This document shows, in pieces, positions 15,320 to 33,901 of a stretch of DNA of 64,000 nt. The DNA is from Amoebidium appalachense. Its lineage: Eukaryota > Ichthyosporea. The DNA lies in contig CAVNZM010000002.1 in NCBI GenBank assembly GCA_963693365.1, forward strand, positions 7,936,001-8,000,000, given 5' to 3'. The position numbers and the translations under genes are program-made. Under the pieces are notes generated by a model. That model was given only the letters and a program-made list of their open reading frames with translations, was not told the DNA's origin and did not search any database. Numbering within the stretch: the first letter of the stretch is position 1; every line of letters starts with the position of its first letter.

Positions 15320-15929
15320 ATATCTTTTTACTCTACGTGTTGAGTCCCTTCCGGTGTTAGGACCGCACAAACACCAACTACTAGTAGCCTATATGGCGGA
15401 TACGGTTAGAGAGTCTCGTTCATACATAGATTCGTTTATTCGTAATGTGGTGTGGTGTAAAAACGCAAAGATGATTATGGCTTGGCGGTGTAATCGGTTT
15501 CTGGTGTCTCCTGCTCGTATGTGTAATATGTGTGGGGGGCGGTTTACTCGCGGCTGCATATCTATCAATAAATGCAACCTGTTAGCTAATGTATTAGAAC
15601 CGGAGGTTATTGGCGGTTTTATTCTCTTTTCTTCATCTCTTCCTCAATATATCCGTTTTAAGATGACTATCCTAGATCACCTTATTAATGCTGCACAGTA
15701 TGATATTGTGATCCGGTGCCTTAACTTTCTGTCGGAGCTACCGATGCTAGCATCTGCTTACCCATAATATGTAATAGGGGTGTCAGATCCTACGATGGCG
15801 CTCATTGTTGCCTAGCATGTACATATGTCACTGGCTGCATTTGATTGGCTGTGCTGGAAAACGCAGTAGGCCGTCGAAGGTGGCTGGGCCTCCGGCAATG
15901 TCCACGCAATAAAAAGTGTGTAAACCCCA
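15320..15929 (+). repeat. Left arm of ~610 bp inverted repeat (truncated gene copy)
   Basis: This segment is nearly identical to the reverse complement of 63267-63876; one visible difference lies near 15880. It carries a 137-codon open frame (15354-15767, TAA) identical in protein to the C-terminal part of the minus-strand ORF at 63.4-64 kb, plus the same 3' flank with AATAAA near 15909. Just upstream of the homology the frame is closed by TAA, so this copy is 5' truncated and probably not translated as the full protein. It may be a retrocopy or a segmental duplicate. Confidence 0.85.
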
Positions 15930-16783
15930 TAGCATAACAACACAGAACAAAACTAAAAACGAACGAGAATTTTAAGAAACAATGACGACATGTTGGGGGT
16001 TGGCGGATAAGTAAACGAAGCGAAAAATGCACACCGTGGTTATCCTACTCAGTGAATATTTAATCAAAAAAATGACGTCTGAATCACCCAGGCACAAATG
16101 TGATGAAGATCCGTAACGGTTTCCAATCATGGGAAGGAGTTTCACTCGTCCACTTGATGTGGGAGCAAGGACGGCTTACCCCGACGGACAGTAAAAGATA
16201 CAATAAGGGGCCAGTGAAAGGCCATAAGGGTTCCGCATGCCTTTTTAAAAATGAATTGGTGAGGGATCCGGTAAAGAATGAAGGGTCGGGGGGAAGGGGG
16301 GAGGGGGGGGGGGGGGGAGTGTGAGGAGGGGGCGAGAGGGGGTGTGTCTCCAGAGGAGGAGGAGATGAAGAAAGTGAGGCATGCATGCCTCGACAGGTGA
16401 ACGTAGTACGAGGTGCCAGACACAGCACACCAACCGGTGGTGTGGGTGAGAACTTTATTATTCAGACGTAAGATGTTGCCACCAGAGTCGGAAAGTGCTG
16501 ATTATCATATTAGCTGTTACCTGTAGCTGTGGTCTTGCTCCGGTGACAAGGAGCCTACACGTAGATTTCCAACATAGTATGTTTTTATTTGGATATAGGC
16601 TTCATGTCAATATTCATATTTTTAATGGCTCGCAGCACCAAGTCGGCTCAGCCGAAGATACATACCACTCTGCACGGTGATTTCTAGAAAAACAAACCGG
16701 GGAAAACTAATTCCAGATATATCTACCAACATAATGTATGACTATATATATATGTCCTCGACCACATATTTCCCAGCGTAGTA
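15930..16783. other. Spacer, no gene seen
   Basis: Ordinary composition with one G-rich stretch at about 16286-16345. It probably includes the 3' flank of the CD225 gene; a TATATATATATG stretch lies at about 16744-16755. Short open frames on both strands have no family features. Confidence 0.5.
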
Positions 16784-17569
16784 TTACTCGTGCTCCTCCT
16801 CCTCCTCCTCCCTCTCGTGATGGTCATGGTGGTGGCGGCGCCAGGGGCCCAGCCCACCAAACACGGCCTTATAAGGGCAGCTAGAGTTAACAAAAACTAC
16901 CCCCTCACAATCAGTGCCTTCCACACCACAGAAACCAACCTTAAACCCATGTGCCCACCCAAACTGCTCTCCGAAGGGTTTAGCAGCATCAGCAGGACGG
17001 TGCGACTCAATAGCCTTTATAACTTCCACATAGAAAGGGTTGTCCTTGCGCACGTCAAACATGTTAACGCTATTAGGAACGGGCATAGGAAGCTTCACAG
17101 ATGCACCACCTTTGTTGTTGGACAGGAGCTCTTTTGCGTAAATCTCGCCCGCCACCGCCCCGTTAGTCATCCCCGTGTTCAAGCCGTCCTTGAAGGCATG
17201 GTTGAAGGCGCAAACCTCGCGAACTGCATACCCAACATAGAAGGCAGTTGAGCCGACGAGGGCAAGTGTGCCGAAAACAAAAGACACGATAACGAACTTG
17301 CGTGCCCAAGAGGAGTGCTTGTATGCCTCGCGGTATTTTCCAGCCTTGTTGGCGCAGTGTGCCCTCATACTGAAGTAGAGACCGGCAAGCCCGGCCGGGA
17401 AGCAGCAGCAAAGGGTTGCAAGGATAGACTTGAAAACGTGTGTTTTGGCGGGGCCATCTCCGGTTTCCGAAGTGTAGTTGGGGTCCGATTCGGCGTACTC
17501 GGGAAGGGTGGTGGAGGGAGGGGGAGCCTCGACGTCTCCCATAAGTTTGGTGTACTTTCCTTCGCTCAT
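16784..17569 (-). CDS. CD225/dispanin family membrane protein
   Basis: A single-exon 261-residue protein. Residues 40-117 form a CD225 (dispanin/IFITM) domain: a first hydrophobic segment at about 48-67 with the Cys cluster LCCCFP (54-57, candidate palmitoylation), the polar linker with AGKYREAYKHSSWARK (76-91), and a second membrane helix at about 92-116. The N-terminal 40 residues are Pro/Thr-rich and probably cytosolic. The ~145-residue C-terminal extension is unusual for the family; it has four Cys and ends in His-rich and Glu-rich tails encoded by GAG/CAC repeats. An upstream in-frame ATG at 17812 would add 81 residues, but 17569 fits better, with a TATA-like element 92 bp upstream. Animal relatives act in membrane trafficking and fusion; the function here is unknown. 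Confidence 0.82.
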   Translation of the reverse strand: MSEGKYTKLMGDVEAPPPSTTLPEYAESDPNYTSETGDGPAKTHVFKSILATLCCCFPAGLAGLYFSMRAHCANKAGKYREAYKHSSWARKFVIVSFVFGTLALVGSTAFYVGYAVREVCAFNHAFKDGLNTGMTNGAVAGEIYAKELLSNNKGGASVKLPMPVPNSVNMFDVRKDNPFYVEVIKAIESHRPADAAKPFGEQFGWAHGFKVGFCGVEGTDCEGVVFVNSSCPYKAVFGGLGPWRRHHHDHHEREEEEEEHE

Positions 17570-17660
17570 TCTGTCTGTCTGTCTGTCTTTTTTTGACGGC
17601 TTTAGTTTGGAGATTTCGTTTTCTGACGTTTGTGAATTGACTTGATAGGCCGAGAATGGC

Positions 17661-17669
17661 TCTATATAT

Positions 17670-17671
<2 letters not shown>
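17661..17671 (-). promoter_or_regulatory. TATA-like element of the CD225 gene
   Basis: Reads TATATATAG on the minus strand, about 92 bp upstream of the ATG at 17569. No other TATA-like string lies between it and the gene. Confidence 0.4.
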
Positions 17672-19744
<2,073 letters not shown>

Positions 19745-19786
<42 letters not shown>

Positions 19787-19818
19787 TACACACACACACA
19801 CACACACATACACACACA

Positions 19819-19855
<37 letters not shown>
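19745..19855. repeat. (CA)n ending at the PhzF1 start AG
   Basis: A nearly continuous CA repeat that runs straight into CACAG|ATGG. If the AG is a 3' splice site, the microsatellite itself is the acceptor context. Confidence 0.9.
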
Positions 19856-24743
<4,888 letters not shown>

Positions 24744-26313
24744 CATTTTTTTACTATATTTTAAACATCCAATCCTGTCTTTGCGATGGGATTTAAATCA
24801 TACTATAATAGTTAAACACCCAATCCTATTGGTACAATGGGCTTTTAATCTAGCTAGATTTAGCGGTATCCACTGGTGGTACCAGCATGTTCTAATGTTG
24901 TTAGTTGTATATACTCATTAGTACACATGAAGTGTGGACTGTGTGGTCTAGAAATATGATTTTTGTAGTCAAGATGGATTGTGTGAAAAGAGTAGAGCAC
25001 ATGTATATAACAAATATTTCTGTGCTACACTGTGCATGTGTGCCTCATTTCAACGTGTATAGAGCTGCAGTGGAAGGGCTTTTGATGTGGTTATTTTGAG
25101 GGGAGGTGTGCTTGCGCGGGGGGGGGGGGGCTGAGCTTTCTCATTGATAATTTGTGGCGTTTGCCCATGCCTCTGAATGTAACCACCGATAACTGATGAG
25201 TTTTTTGTTGTTGTGGCCATGCCGCTGAGGCCTGTATTCATAGAGCCAGAAAGGAAGATCTAGGCCTAAGAATTCGTGAGATCCATGCGTTAGTGTGCAG
25301 TGTAATTTGTGGATGCAGTGCATCTGCTTTTCCGTTTCTACCCAACACTAAGTAAAATCAGCTCAAAGCTTAGTCCGTGAAAATAAAGATGAGTGCACGT
25401 GAGCCTCCATGGCCAAGTACCTATCCTCCCACCACATATATATCTTGCCGACCATCGGCCCACCGCCGGCCCGCAGCCAAACAGTGTTGCCTACGTACGC
25501 CCTGGGGCCCTACGGTTCATATGCTCACACACGTTACATGTACATATATACACTGGTAGCTTCTTTCCTGTCCTACCTTACACAGAAAGCATCTGATGGT
25601 TCGGACTGTCCGACGGACGATTCAGCTGCAGGAGTGGCTGCACGCTGACGTGTGTGTGATCATGACAGTCCGAGAGTACGTTTCAGTGTGTCAGGACAAG
25701 TGCATGCGATTGGCTACATGTCAGGAACGGCATGTAATGTTTACGTTGGCAGTTGTGCGTACCGTCTATTTTATTGGTTAACAAAGAATGTGGCTGCCAT
25801 ATATGGCTATCTTCAATGTGGCTCACCAAAGAGTCATTTTATTGGTGGGTTTGAGTCTGACTCACTGACCATTGCAACAGTGCCGGGGTGACAAGCCAAC
25901 AAAGTTGAGCCACAACTCATTGAACTCAACCCCGGAGTCAGTCAGAGTCTCCAGAGACAGTCTCACATACATATTGAGTAGGCTAAAGCGGAGTCGCGGG
26001 AGGAGAGGGTAGCGTATTCAACAGATTGGTGCTGTTTTGGTTTGCCGTAACAACTGTACCTACAAGGGTAACTCTTTAGACACAACTGAAAGCACAAGGT
26101 GCCCCCCCCCCCCTTCCTCCGTACGCCCAACCCTCCCCGCCCTCCCCCCCTTTCCCCCGGACGCTTATTTTCCCTCCCCCTGTCCCCACCACAACCTCTG
26201 AGTCCCCGCAGGGAAGAGCTAAACTTAGAAGCGGTAGCAGCCGGAAAGGATGGAGAGGCTGAGTGGAGGCTTTCCGAGGCGTGATGGGGCGCCCGGGGCA
26301 GAGAAGGAAGGAA

Positions 26314-26345
<32 letters not shown>

Positions 26346-26477
26346 AAGGCAGGGCGGAGGGGAGGAGGGTGGGGCTTCACGGCTGCTCCATCAGTTTGAG
26401 GTTGACTCACGGATATCACATTATATTCACGCCTGTCGCAGTGAACCTGTAGGGTCCGCAAACGTAGCCATTACCTA

Positions 26478-26519
<42 letters not shown>

Positions 26520-26789
26520 AAAAAAAAAAAAAAACCCTGCACACACATGCGCATACATTCCGTTTTTTCATAATCAAGACATGACACTAACCTACACAAC
26601 GACACCCACCCAATCACCACACGCAGACACACATACAGGCGCACCCACATTAGCATCTGCACGTATCGGCATATGCAGACCCGCACTCGCTTGTACACGC
26701 ACACGTACACGTATACACACACACACACACACACACACGCGTGCGCGCGCGCGCACACGCACACGCACACGCACACGCACACGCACACG

Positions 26790-26874
<85 letters not shown>

Positions 26875-26876
26875 AG
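24744..26876. other. Intergenic region between the PhzF copies
   Basis: 24744-26095 has ordinary composition and no family-like ORF. Then come short C/G-rich tracts (26100-26112, G-run 26318-26345), a C-run/A-run pair at 26481-26534, GC-CA alternating DNA, and a (CA)n at about 26790-26875 that runs into ACACAG|ATGG of PhzF copy 2, mirroring the arrangement at copy 1. The spacer most likely holds the copy 2 promoter. Confidence 0.6.
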
Positions 26877-27103
26877 ATGGCGCTCACGTTCACTGTTGTG
26901 GACGCGTTTGCCTCTGTGGCGTTCCAGGGCAACCCTGCCTGTGTGGTGGTGCTGCGCCCCGACCAGCAGCCCAGCGACAAATTCCTGCAGGACTTTGCTA
27001 AGGAGATGAACCTCAGGTAGTGAACAACATAACCCCCACTCCCTCCTTCCCTTCCCCCCCCCCCCCCCCCCCTCTCTCCCCTCTCTCTCTCTCTCTCTCT
27101 CTC

Positions 27104-27201
<98 letters not shown>

Positions 27202-28761
27202 CTCTTCCTTTCCCCCCCCCTCTCTATCTATCCATCTATCTATCTATCTATCTGTGTGTGTGTGTTTCTCTTTCACTCTCTCTCTCTCCCTTTATCTCTC
27301 TCTCTTCCTCTCTCTACCCCACCCCCTCTCTCTCGGTGTGTGTGTGTGTTTGCCCTGTGTGTGTGGGTGTGTGTCTGTCGGTCTTTATATCTATCTATCT
27401 ATCTTTGTCTCCCTCTCTCTCACTCTCTCTTTCTCCCAACCTTCCCCCCCATCTCTCTCTCTCCCCCTCCCCCCCCCCCCCCCCCCCCCCGCCAGTTTCC
27501 TCTTTCCCTCTCTCTCTCTTTGCATACACACACTCTCTTACTGGTTCTCTCTCTCGGTCTCTGTGAGCTGTGGGTGGGTCTTAATCCCTCCCCCCTCCTC
27601 CCCTCCCCCCTCCCTCGCCCCTTCCCCCCTCCCTCCATGGGGTGTACTTCCCCTTCTATTCATACCACCCTTTTCAATGGGAACCTCCGTGTTTTTTTAA
27701 CATCAACTCTTCCCTGCCTCGCTCATCCCTTCTCTCTCTCTCTCTCCGAGTCTCTCTTTTTCTGTCCCTCTGTCTCCCAGCCTTTCATCCCTCCCCCCCC
27801 CCCCCCCTCCCCCCCTCCCCCCCCCCCTCTCTCTCTCCTTCCTCCCCCCCCCCCTCTTTCTCTCCCCCTCCCCCCCCCCCTCCCCCTCCCCCCCCCCCCA
27901 CCAACCCTCCTCCACCCCCTCTCCCCAAAAAGAGGGTTGGGAGCCATGCCCGAGAGGTTCGAGAGTTGACACCAATCTTTTATGGAGGCATGGGAGTGTT
28001 TCTGGTTTGGTTCTCGGTTTTCTATTTTCGTGACGTTTTGTGTTTTGTCTCCCAATGTCTCCACCTCCAAAACTCCAACCCTCTTCATGATGCACCTATC
28101 ACTCCTCCCCCCTCCCCCTCCCCCCCCCCCCCCCCCCCCCTGCCCTCCCCTCCCCTTCTTCTTTCTGCCTTGCTTGTTTTCTCCAAATCCTCCCTCCCCC
28201 CTCCCCCTCCCTCCTGGTTTATCCTTCCCCACTTTTTCAAAATTTCCATATAAGCTCACGATAATGTATATTCAAAAGGGATGGCCCTTAAGTTGAGTTC
28301 TAATGATCGTGATTTTAGGGAAATAATCTTCTGTCGGGGTGGCATGACCTCACAGATTCACCTCCACAGCCGGCATGAACCAATTCCAAGACCTTTTTTA
28401 TGAACACACCGGTCACACACAATTGTAGTATCTGACCCACATTCCTCCGTGCGTACAGTGAGACTGCGTACCTGCGCAAGGTGACGGATGGGCGCTACCG
28501 GCTGCGCTGGTTCACGCCGGCTGTGGAGGTGGATCTGTGCGGCCACGCCACCTTGGCCAGTGCCCACTTCCTCTTCACCGGCCCCGAGGCCGCCCTCGAC
28601 ACCATCGAGTTCACCTGCCTGTCGGGCGTGCTGACCGTGCACAGGACAAACGAGGGAATGTACGTGCATAGCCTCCCCCCCCTCCTTCCCCCCCTCCCAT
28701 CCTCCCCCCCCCCCCCCCCCCTCCCGGCCCTTGCCCTCGTTCCCCTCCCCACCAGCACCAC

Positions 28762-28830
<69 letters not shown>

Positions 28831-29293
28831 ACCTCCTATTCCACGCAAACACACATTTACACACAGAGATAGACACACCACACATGCACACAAGCACAAT
28901 CGGAAGTGGGCATGCTCATACACAGGGTGATACTCAACCCCTCTCGTGCATACTAAACGGGCAACTACCCCGGACACAGAGATCATGTGTTTGTGGGTGT
29001 CTATTAAGGTGTGGCCCCGTAGACCAGGTGGGAAAAAAATGAAAAGCTAACTAATTAAAAAAGGGAAAGTGCATCTGCACACCTCACCCCCCACCGGAGC
29101 AAAGAAATACCTCGGACACAGAAATTTTGTGTTATGGGTGTGTAGATGGGAGGAAAGGGATAAGCTAATGAAAAAAAGGTAAAGTACACTTGCACACCTC
29201 ACCCCTACCTCAGTGGGCATAGAAGTCCCCCGATGATATTCACTCTTTGGTTGCCGGCACACTTGGTTTGGTTGTGTTGTGCCTCGATCCTGA

Positions 29294-29336
<43 letters not shown>

Positions 29337-29756
29337 CGTGCATGCTGTCTTGACTCTACATTGGGCAGTAAGGACTAGTACTAGTCTTGCCTTCTGTTGC
29401 CTGTTGCCCTAAGAGAATTCTAAGGTCGAAAGTTTGCCTTCGAACGACTCATCACAAGCATCGGTGGTTTAGTGGTATAATTCTCGCCTGCCACGCGGGA
29501 GACCCGGGTTCGATTCCCGGCCGATGCATTTCCATTTTTTTCTTTTGTGTGTGTGTGTGTCCTTGAAATTTTGACCAATTAGCTCTGAGACTGCTCAATT
29601 AGCTTTCCCCCCCCCTCGCCCTTGACTTCGCACTTACATGTTCGCCCCTACTTCCACTTGCCACCCATCACGAACTAATTAACAGTCGATACATTTTTTT
29701 GACTCCGTACTCAACCCCCAACAGTCGATACATTTTTTTGACTCCGTACTGAAACA

Positions 29757-29787
<31 letters not shown>

Positions 29788-29831
29788 TCCTCCTCCTCAC
29801 TCCCTTCCCCCCCTTTTTTCTTTTTTTTCTT

Positions 29832-29864
<33 letters not shown>

Positions 29865-30026
29865 ACGATACAGCACCATGGACTTTCCTGCCGAGCCCAC
29901 AAAGCCATTGGGGACGGTACCATCGAACCTGGCTGCTGCACTCGGATTGGCTGAGAGCGAAATCTTGACTGTGGAGGAAAACCGCATTGATTGGTTCATT
30001 CAGGTATGTCCCAGTAGGAACCTTCA

Positions 30027-30071
<45 letters not shown>

Positions 30072-31117
30072 GTGTGCGTGTGTGCCCGGTTATACGTGTG
30101 TATCTGTGCGCAGGCGGCAGGGGCCGGGGGGGGGGGGGGGGGGGGGGGGGGGATGGAGGAAGGGAGAGAAGGAGACGTGGGGCGGGGGGTTTTGGGGGGG
30201 GGAGGGGGGGGGGGGGGGGGGGGGGGACGAACTGCCTTTCCCTCTTCCCTACTTTACTTGGAAAGTGGAGTGAACTTTCGAGTGCATTGCATTGAAAACT
30301 TGATTAACTTAGTAGAATGTAATCCGCAGGTCCCCAACGAGGACGTGGTGACGAGAATTCAACCAGATATTGCTGCCATCAAAGAATGGCCGGTACAACC
30401 CCCCCCCCCCCCCCCCCTTCCTTCCCAACAGGGGGTGTTTTCAGGCAAAATGTCCCCCCCCCCCCCCCCCCCTTCCTTCCCAACAGGGGGTGTTTTCAGG
30501 CAAAATGTCCCCCCCCCCCCCCCCCCCCCCCCTCCCAACAGGGGGTGTTTTTAGGCAAGATGTGAATGAGCTAAAATGCGAAGCACTACAAATAACATCA
30601 AGGTGTTCGGTATGGTTTTATTTTTAAGGAGGCATAGGTCCGATCTGTGTGTCACCGGTTTTATTTCGGTGGCTTTCCTACTGACAGCTCCTCGTAAGGG
30701 ATAATTCCTGCCCTCCTCACCCACCACTCATCGTGTCATTTTATTTCCTGCTCCCATTTCCCCGTCCCCATCACTTTTGAAGGGAGAGGGGGTTTTGGTG
30801 TGTGTGTGTGTGTGGTGGTAGGCGGGTGGGGGGAGGGGGGGGGGCCTGGGGGGGAAGGGGAGGTCGTTCTCATGTTAAGCTAATGTAAAATGTGTGTTTT
30901 TGAAGCCACACGCTCTAATGCATGCACGTCTGAACATCTATTTCCCCCTCTGCAGGCACGCTGTGTGGTGGTGACTTCCCAGGGAACTAAACACGATGTC
31001 GTGTCCCGCGTTTTCGGACCAAGATGCGGCGTAAACGAGGCGTGAAATCCCCTCTTCCCCCCCCCAACCCCCCCCCCCCCCCCCCCCCAAACGAAAGCCC
31101 CACCCTCCCGGCCCCCC

Positions 31118-31183
<66 letters not shown>

Positions 31184-31926
31184 CCTTCCCTCCCTCCCCA
31201 CTACCCATACATAGGCGTGTGCGCGCATTTTGTCCACTGCCGCCATGACCATCATTAGCAACCCAACCTCTGTGTCACCAACTCGCACAGACACATATGC
31301 ACCACCCACCACTGGTGTTCGGAATAGGCACATATACATGAATCCAAAAGTAGAAAATCTGCGAGAGCTACTATTGGGGAAATGGCTAGATAGGTGTGTG
31401 GGTTTACAAGGAATTTTTAGTGAAGTGCTCGGTTGTATCTGGTTTGATGTTTATCTGAGACCTATCTTCACTGATTACACTACACAAACTCTAAACAAAT
31501 ACTTTGAATGGACAAGGATGTGCACGGCCATTGAGTTGTTTCATGTTTGAAATTAAAAATTAGCCCGTGATATCTTCCGTGTTTTTCTTCAAAGTGCATC
31601 GCGGGACACAGATGCGAGCTCGCGCGGCCAGACAATGCAAGTGCAAGCAACCGCACACACGTACACGAAAGCGCCACACAGACACATAGAACCCACATCC
31701 ATGCTCATCTGTTAACACACAGGCATACCCTCACAGGCACACACAAGAAGGATGTTGCAGACACACATACACTTATTCATCTCCCCCCCCCCCCCCCCCC
31801 CCCCCCCCACCGCCCCTAACTTCCCCCCCCAAACACACACACACACACACACACACACAAATGCACATGCACATGCACATATGCACATGTACACTCACAC
31901 CCTGGCACACGCATATGCGCACTCTG

Positions 31927-32007
<81 letters not shown>

Positions 32008-32121
32008 ACACAGGACCCTGTTACCGGCTCTGCCCACTGTGGTCTTGCCTGTTTCTGGTCGGGGCGCCTCAACAAAACCACCATGACGGCATTCCAGGTA
32101 GCCCTCCTGTCACCCCCCCCC

Positions 32122-32163
<42 letters not shown>

Positions 32164-32288
32164 AAAAAAAAAAAAAAAAGTGTGACAAACACTTCCGCCA
32201 GTAGAATCTCTTCCACTTCCCTACCCAACTTTCCACGGACAGTGTCCGTGTGTGTATGTGTTTGTGTGTGTGGGAGAGGGAGGTTTTT

Positions 32289-32320
<32 letters not shown>

Positions 32321-32357
32321 GGGGGAGGATGAAGGTGACTTCAAGGGTCCGAGTAAC

Positions 32358-32396
<39 letters not shown>

Positions 32397-32803
32397 ACGT
32401 GGGCCCTCTCTGAGGATGGGATCTGCTTATTATGCGTACTCTTTATGTATGGTTTGCATTCTGCATCGTGTTATCCGTTGTTCTTGTGTACTTCGTACTT
32501 TATGACGCATTCAAACCCCCCCCCCCCCCCCCCCCCCGACCTTTCACACACACACACAAACACACGCGCGCGCGCACATACACACACGCACACACACACA
32601 CACGCACACACACGCACACACACACACACACACAGTCCTCACTTAAGAAGTGTGAGACATTTTTGCTTATGTACAATCTAACAAATATGCTATGCCCTAT
32701 TGTCCTACGGAATCTGGCTCGTGCGCATAGCTGACTTGTGATGATTTCTATCCCTCCTCTTCGGCTTCTCACACAGCCGCTGGTGGTCTCACCCCTCTCT
32801 CTC

Positions 32804-32841
<38 letters not shown>

Positions 32842-32988
32842 TCTCTCTCCCCCCCCTCCCCCTCCCCCCTTCCCCCTCTCCGCCTCCCCCTCAACCTCTC
32901 CCCCCCCCCCCCCCCCCCTACACACACACATACACACAAAAAAAAACTACTCATGCACGTGCAGACACACGCATACACAAACACACAC

Positions 32989-33048
<60 letters not shown>

Positions 33049-33158
33049 CGTCAGCACGCGGGGGCGAGCTAGTGATGACTCTGAAGGGGGACCGAGTCTT
33101 GCTGGTTGGGCAGAGTGTGGCAGTAACTAGGGGGGAGTACTTGGGCACAATTTATTAA
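26877..33158 (+). CDS. PhzF/PBLD-like protein, copy 2
   Basis: Seven exons at 26877-27016, 28459-28659, 29874-30003, 30330-30392, 30956-31039, 32014-32097 and 33048-33158 give 270 codons plus stop, with the same exon sizes and phases as copy 1. Active-site residues Glu48, His76, Asp207 and Ser212 are intact and the DPVTGSAH motif is canonical. The C-terminal pattern [19 protein letters not shown] resembles animal PBLD. The donor after exon 5 reads GAG|GCGTGA, a GC-AG type site. Exons 1-2 are about 97-99% identical to copy 1, while exons 3-5 keep only about 62-72% amino-acid identity. This is the better candidate for the functional gene; substrate unknown. Confidence 0.87.
27062..27900. repeat. 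C-run and (CT)n tracts in PhzF2 intron 1
   Basis: Poly-C at 27054-27072 and 27105-27139, (CT)n at about 27139-27199, short CTAT units at 27225-27252 and 27384-27402, and further C-rich DNA to 27900. All long open frames here are Ser-Leu or Pro repeats. Confidence 0.9.
28765..28830. repeat. (CA)n microsatellite
   Basis: Pure CA repeat in intron 2 of PhzF copy 2. Confidence 0.95.
29458..29528 (+). tRNA. tRNA-Gly (GCC)
   Basis: A 71-nt cloverleaf. The acceptor stem GCATCGG pairs with CCGATGC, discriminator A. The D-arm contains TGGTTTAGTGG (A box). The anticodon loop CTGCCAC has GCC at 29490-29492. The T-arm CCGGGTTCGATTCCCGG contains a perfect B box. A T-run from 29535 can terminate RNA polymerase III. 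The sequence is close to the near-universal eukaryotic Gly-GCC tRNA. It lies inside intron 2 of PhzF copy 2, on the same strand. Confidence 0.96.
30418..30557 (+). repeat. Three-copy repeat with poly-C spacers
   Basis: The unit CTTCCCAACAGGGGGTGTTT, then TAGG or CAGG and CAA(A/G)ATGT, is present three times (about 30422, 30476 and 30534), each preceded by a C-run of 15 or more. Each unit looks like a polypyrimidine tract plus AACAG acceptor. It lies in intron 4 of PhzF copy 2. Confidence 0.9.
31119..31182. repeat. (CA)n microsatellite, PhzF2 intron 5
   Basis: Pure CA repeat after a C-run. A second, longer CA tract at about 31936-32013 in the same intron ends at the exon 6 acceptor. Between them (31224-31550) is a 106-codon open frame with no recognisable family, left uncalled. 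Confidence 0.9.
32396..32515 (+). repeat. C-tailed dispersed repeat, copy 5
   Basis: Contains GAGGATGGGATCTGC, GCATACTC-like GCGTACTC, TGCATTCTGCATCGTG, TTGTGTACTTCGTAC and ends GACGCATTCAAA followed by a C-run to 32537. It lies in intron 6 of PhzF copy 2, sense. Confidence 0.85.
32991..33047. repeat. (CA)n ending at the exon 7 acceptor
   Basis: CA repeat that ends ACACAG|GCG at the last exon of PhzF copy 2. Confidence 0.95.
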
Positions 33159-33467
33159 AATTCATTATACTTTATGTTAGGTTGTAAGATTCGGGTAATC
33201 TATACTAAAAATAGGTTTATTGATTACATGAATGATCTAAAGTAGTAGGGGGACTTTATAAAACAATGTGCTATATCTAATTAGCGCCTGTTTACTTTCA
33301 GGCTTATCCATATAATGTTAAGCAGTATGTAGTAAATTACATCACGTGCTCGCCATAGTTCACATGGTTTTGGCCGTTCCTATGGACCTGTTGCAATCTG
33401 CATAGAAATGTTGTTCGTTTGGTAGGTTCAAAACTCATCTGTTCTGAGCACAGTTTTTTTTTTTTTT

Positions 33468-33498
<31 letters not shown>

Positions 33499-33867
33499 GG
33501 GGGCTGTATGCAAGCATGCGCACTACAAAGCTTGTTCTTTGAAAGGCAGGGGTCCAGGTTTGATTAGGTTGGCCTTTGTTGCAAATCTGGCAGTGTACAT
33601 ACGTGTTGGGTAGTAATACCTATGATGTACAGAATAAAAAACATGTGTCGTACATGAGTAAAAGCATGTGCCTTCTCCTCCCCCCCCCCCCCCCCCTCCC
33701 CCCCCCCCCCCCCCCCACCCGCCCCCTGCCCCCGTCCCTTGCAGCCCTATCCCTCTCCACTCTGTGACAACCTGCCTTACGTTTTATACAAATCCTTTCT
33801 CTCACTCACGTTTCGACTTGATATTTTCCCCTCAGAATTGTCAGCTTGCTCCCAGGAGCAACACTCC

Positions 33868-33901
<34 letters not shown>

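Noticed and set aside
31224-31550. 106-codon open frame starting GCCGCCATG in PhzF2 intron 5
   Set aside because: It lies between confirmed exons on the same strand and has no recognisable motifs; probably chance.
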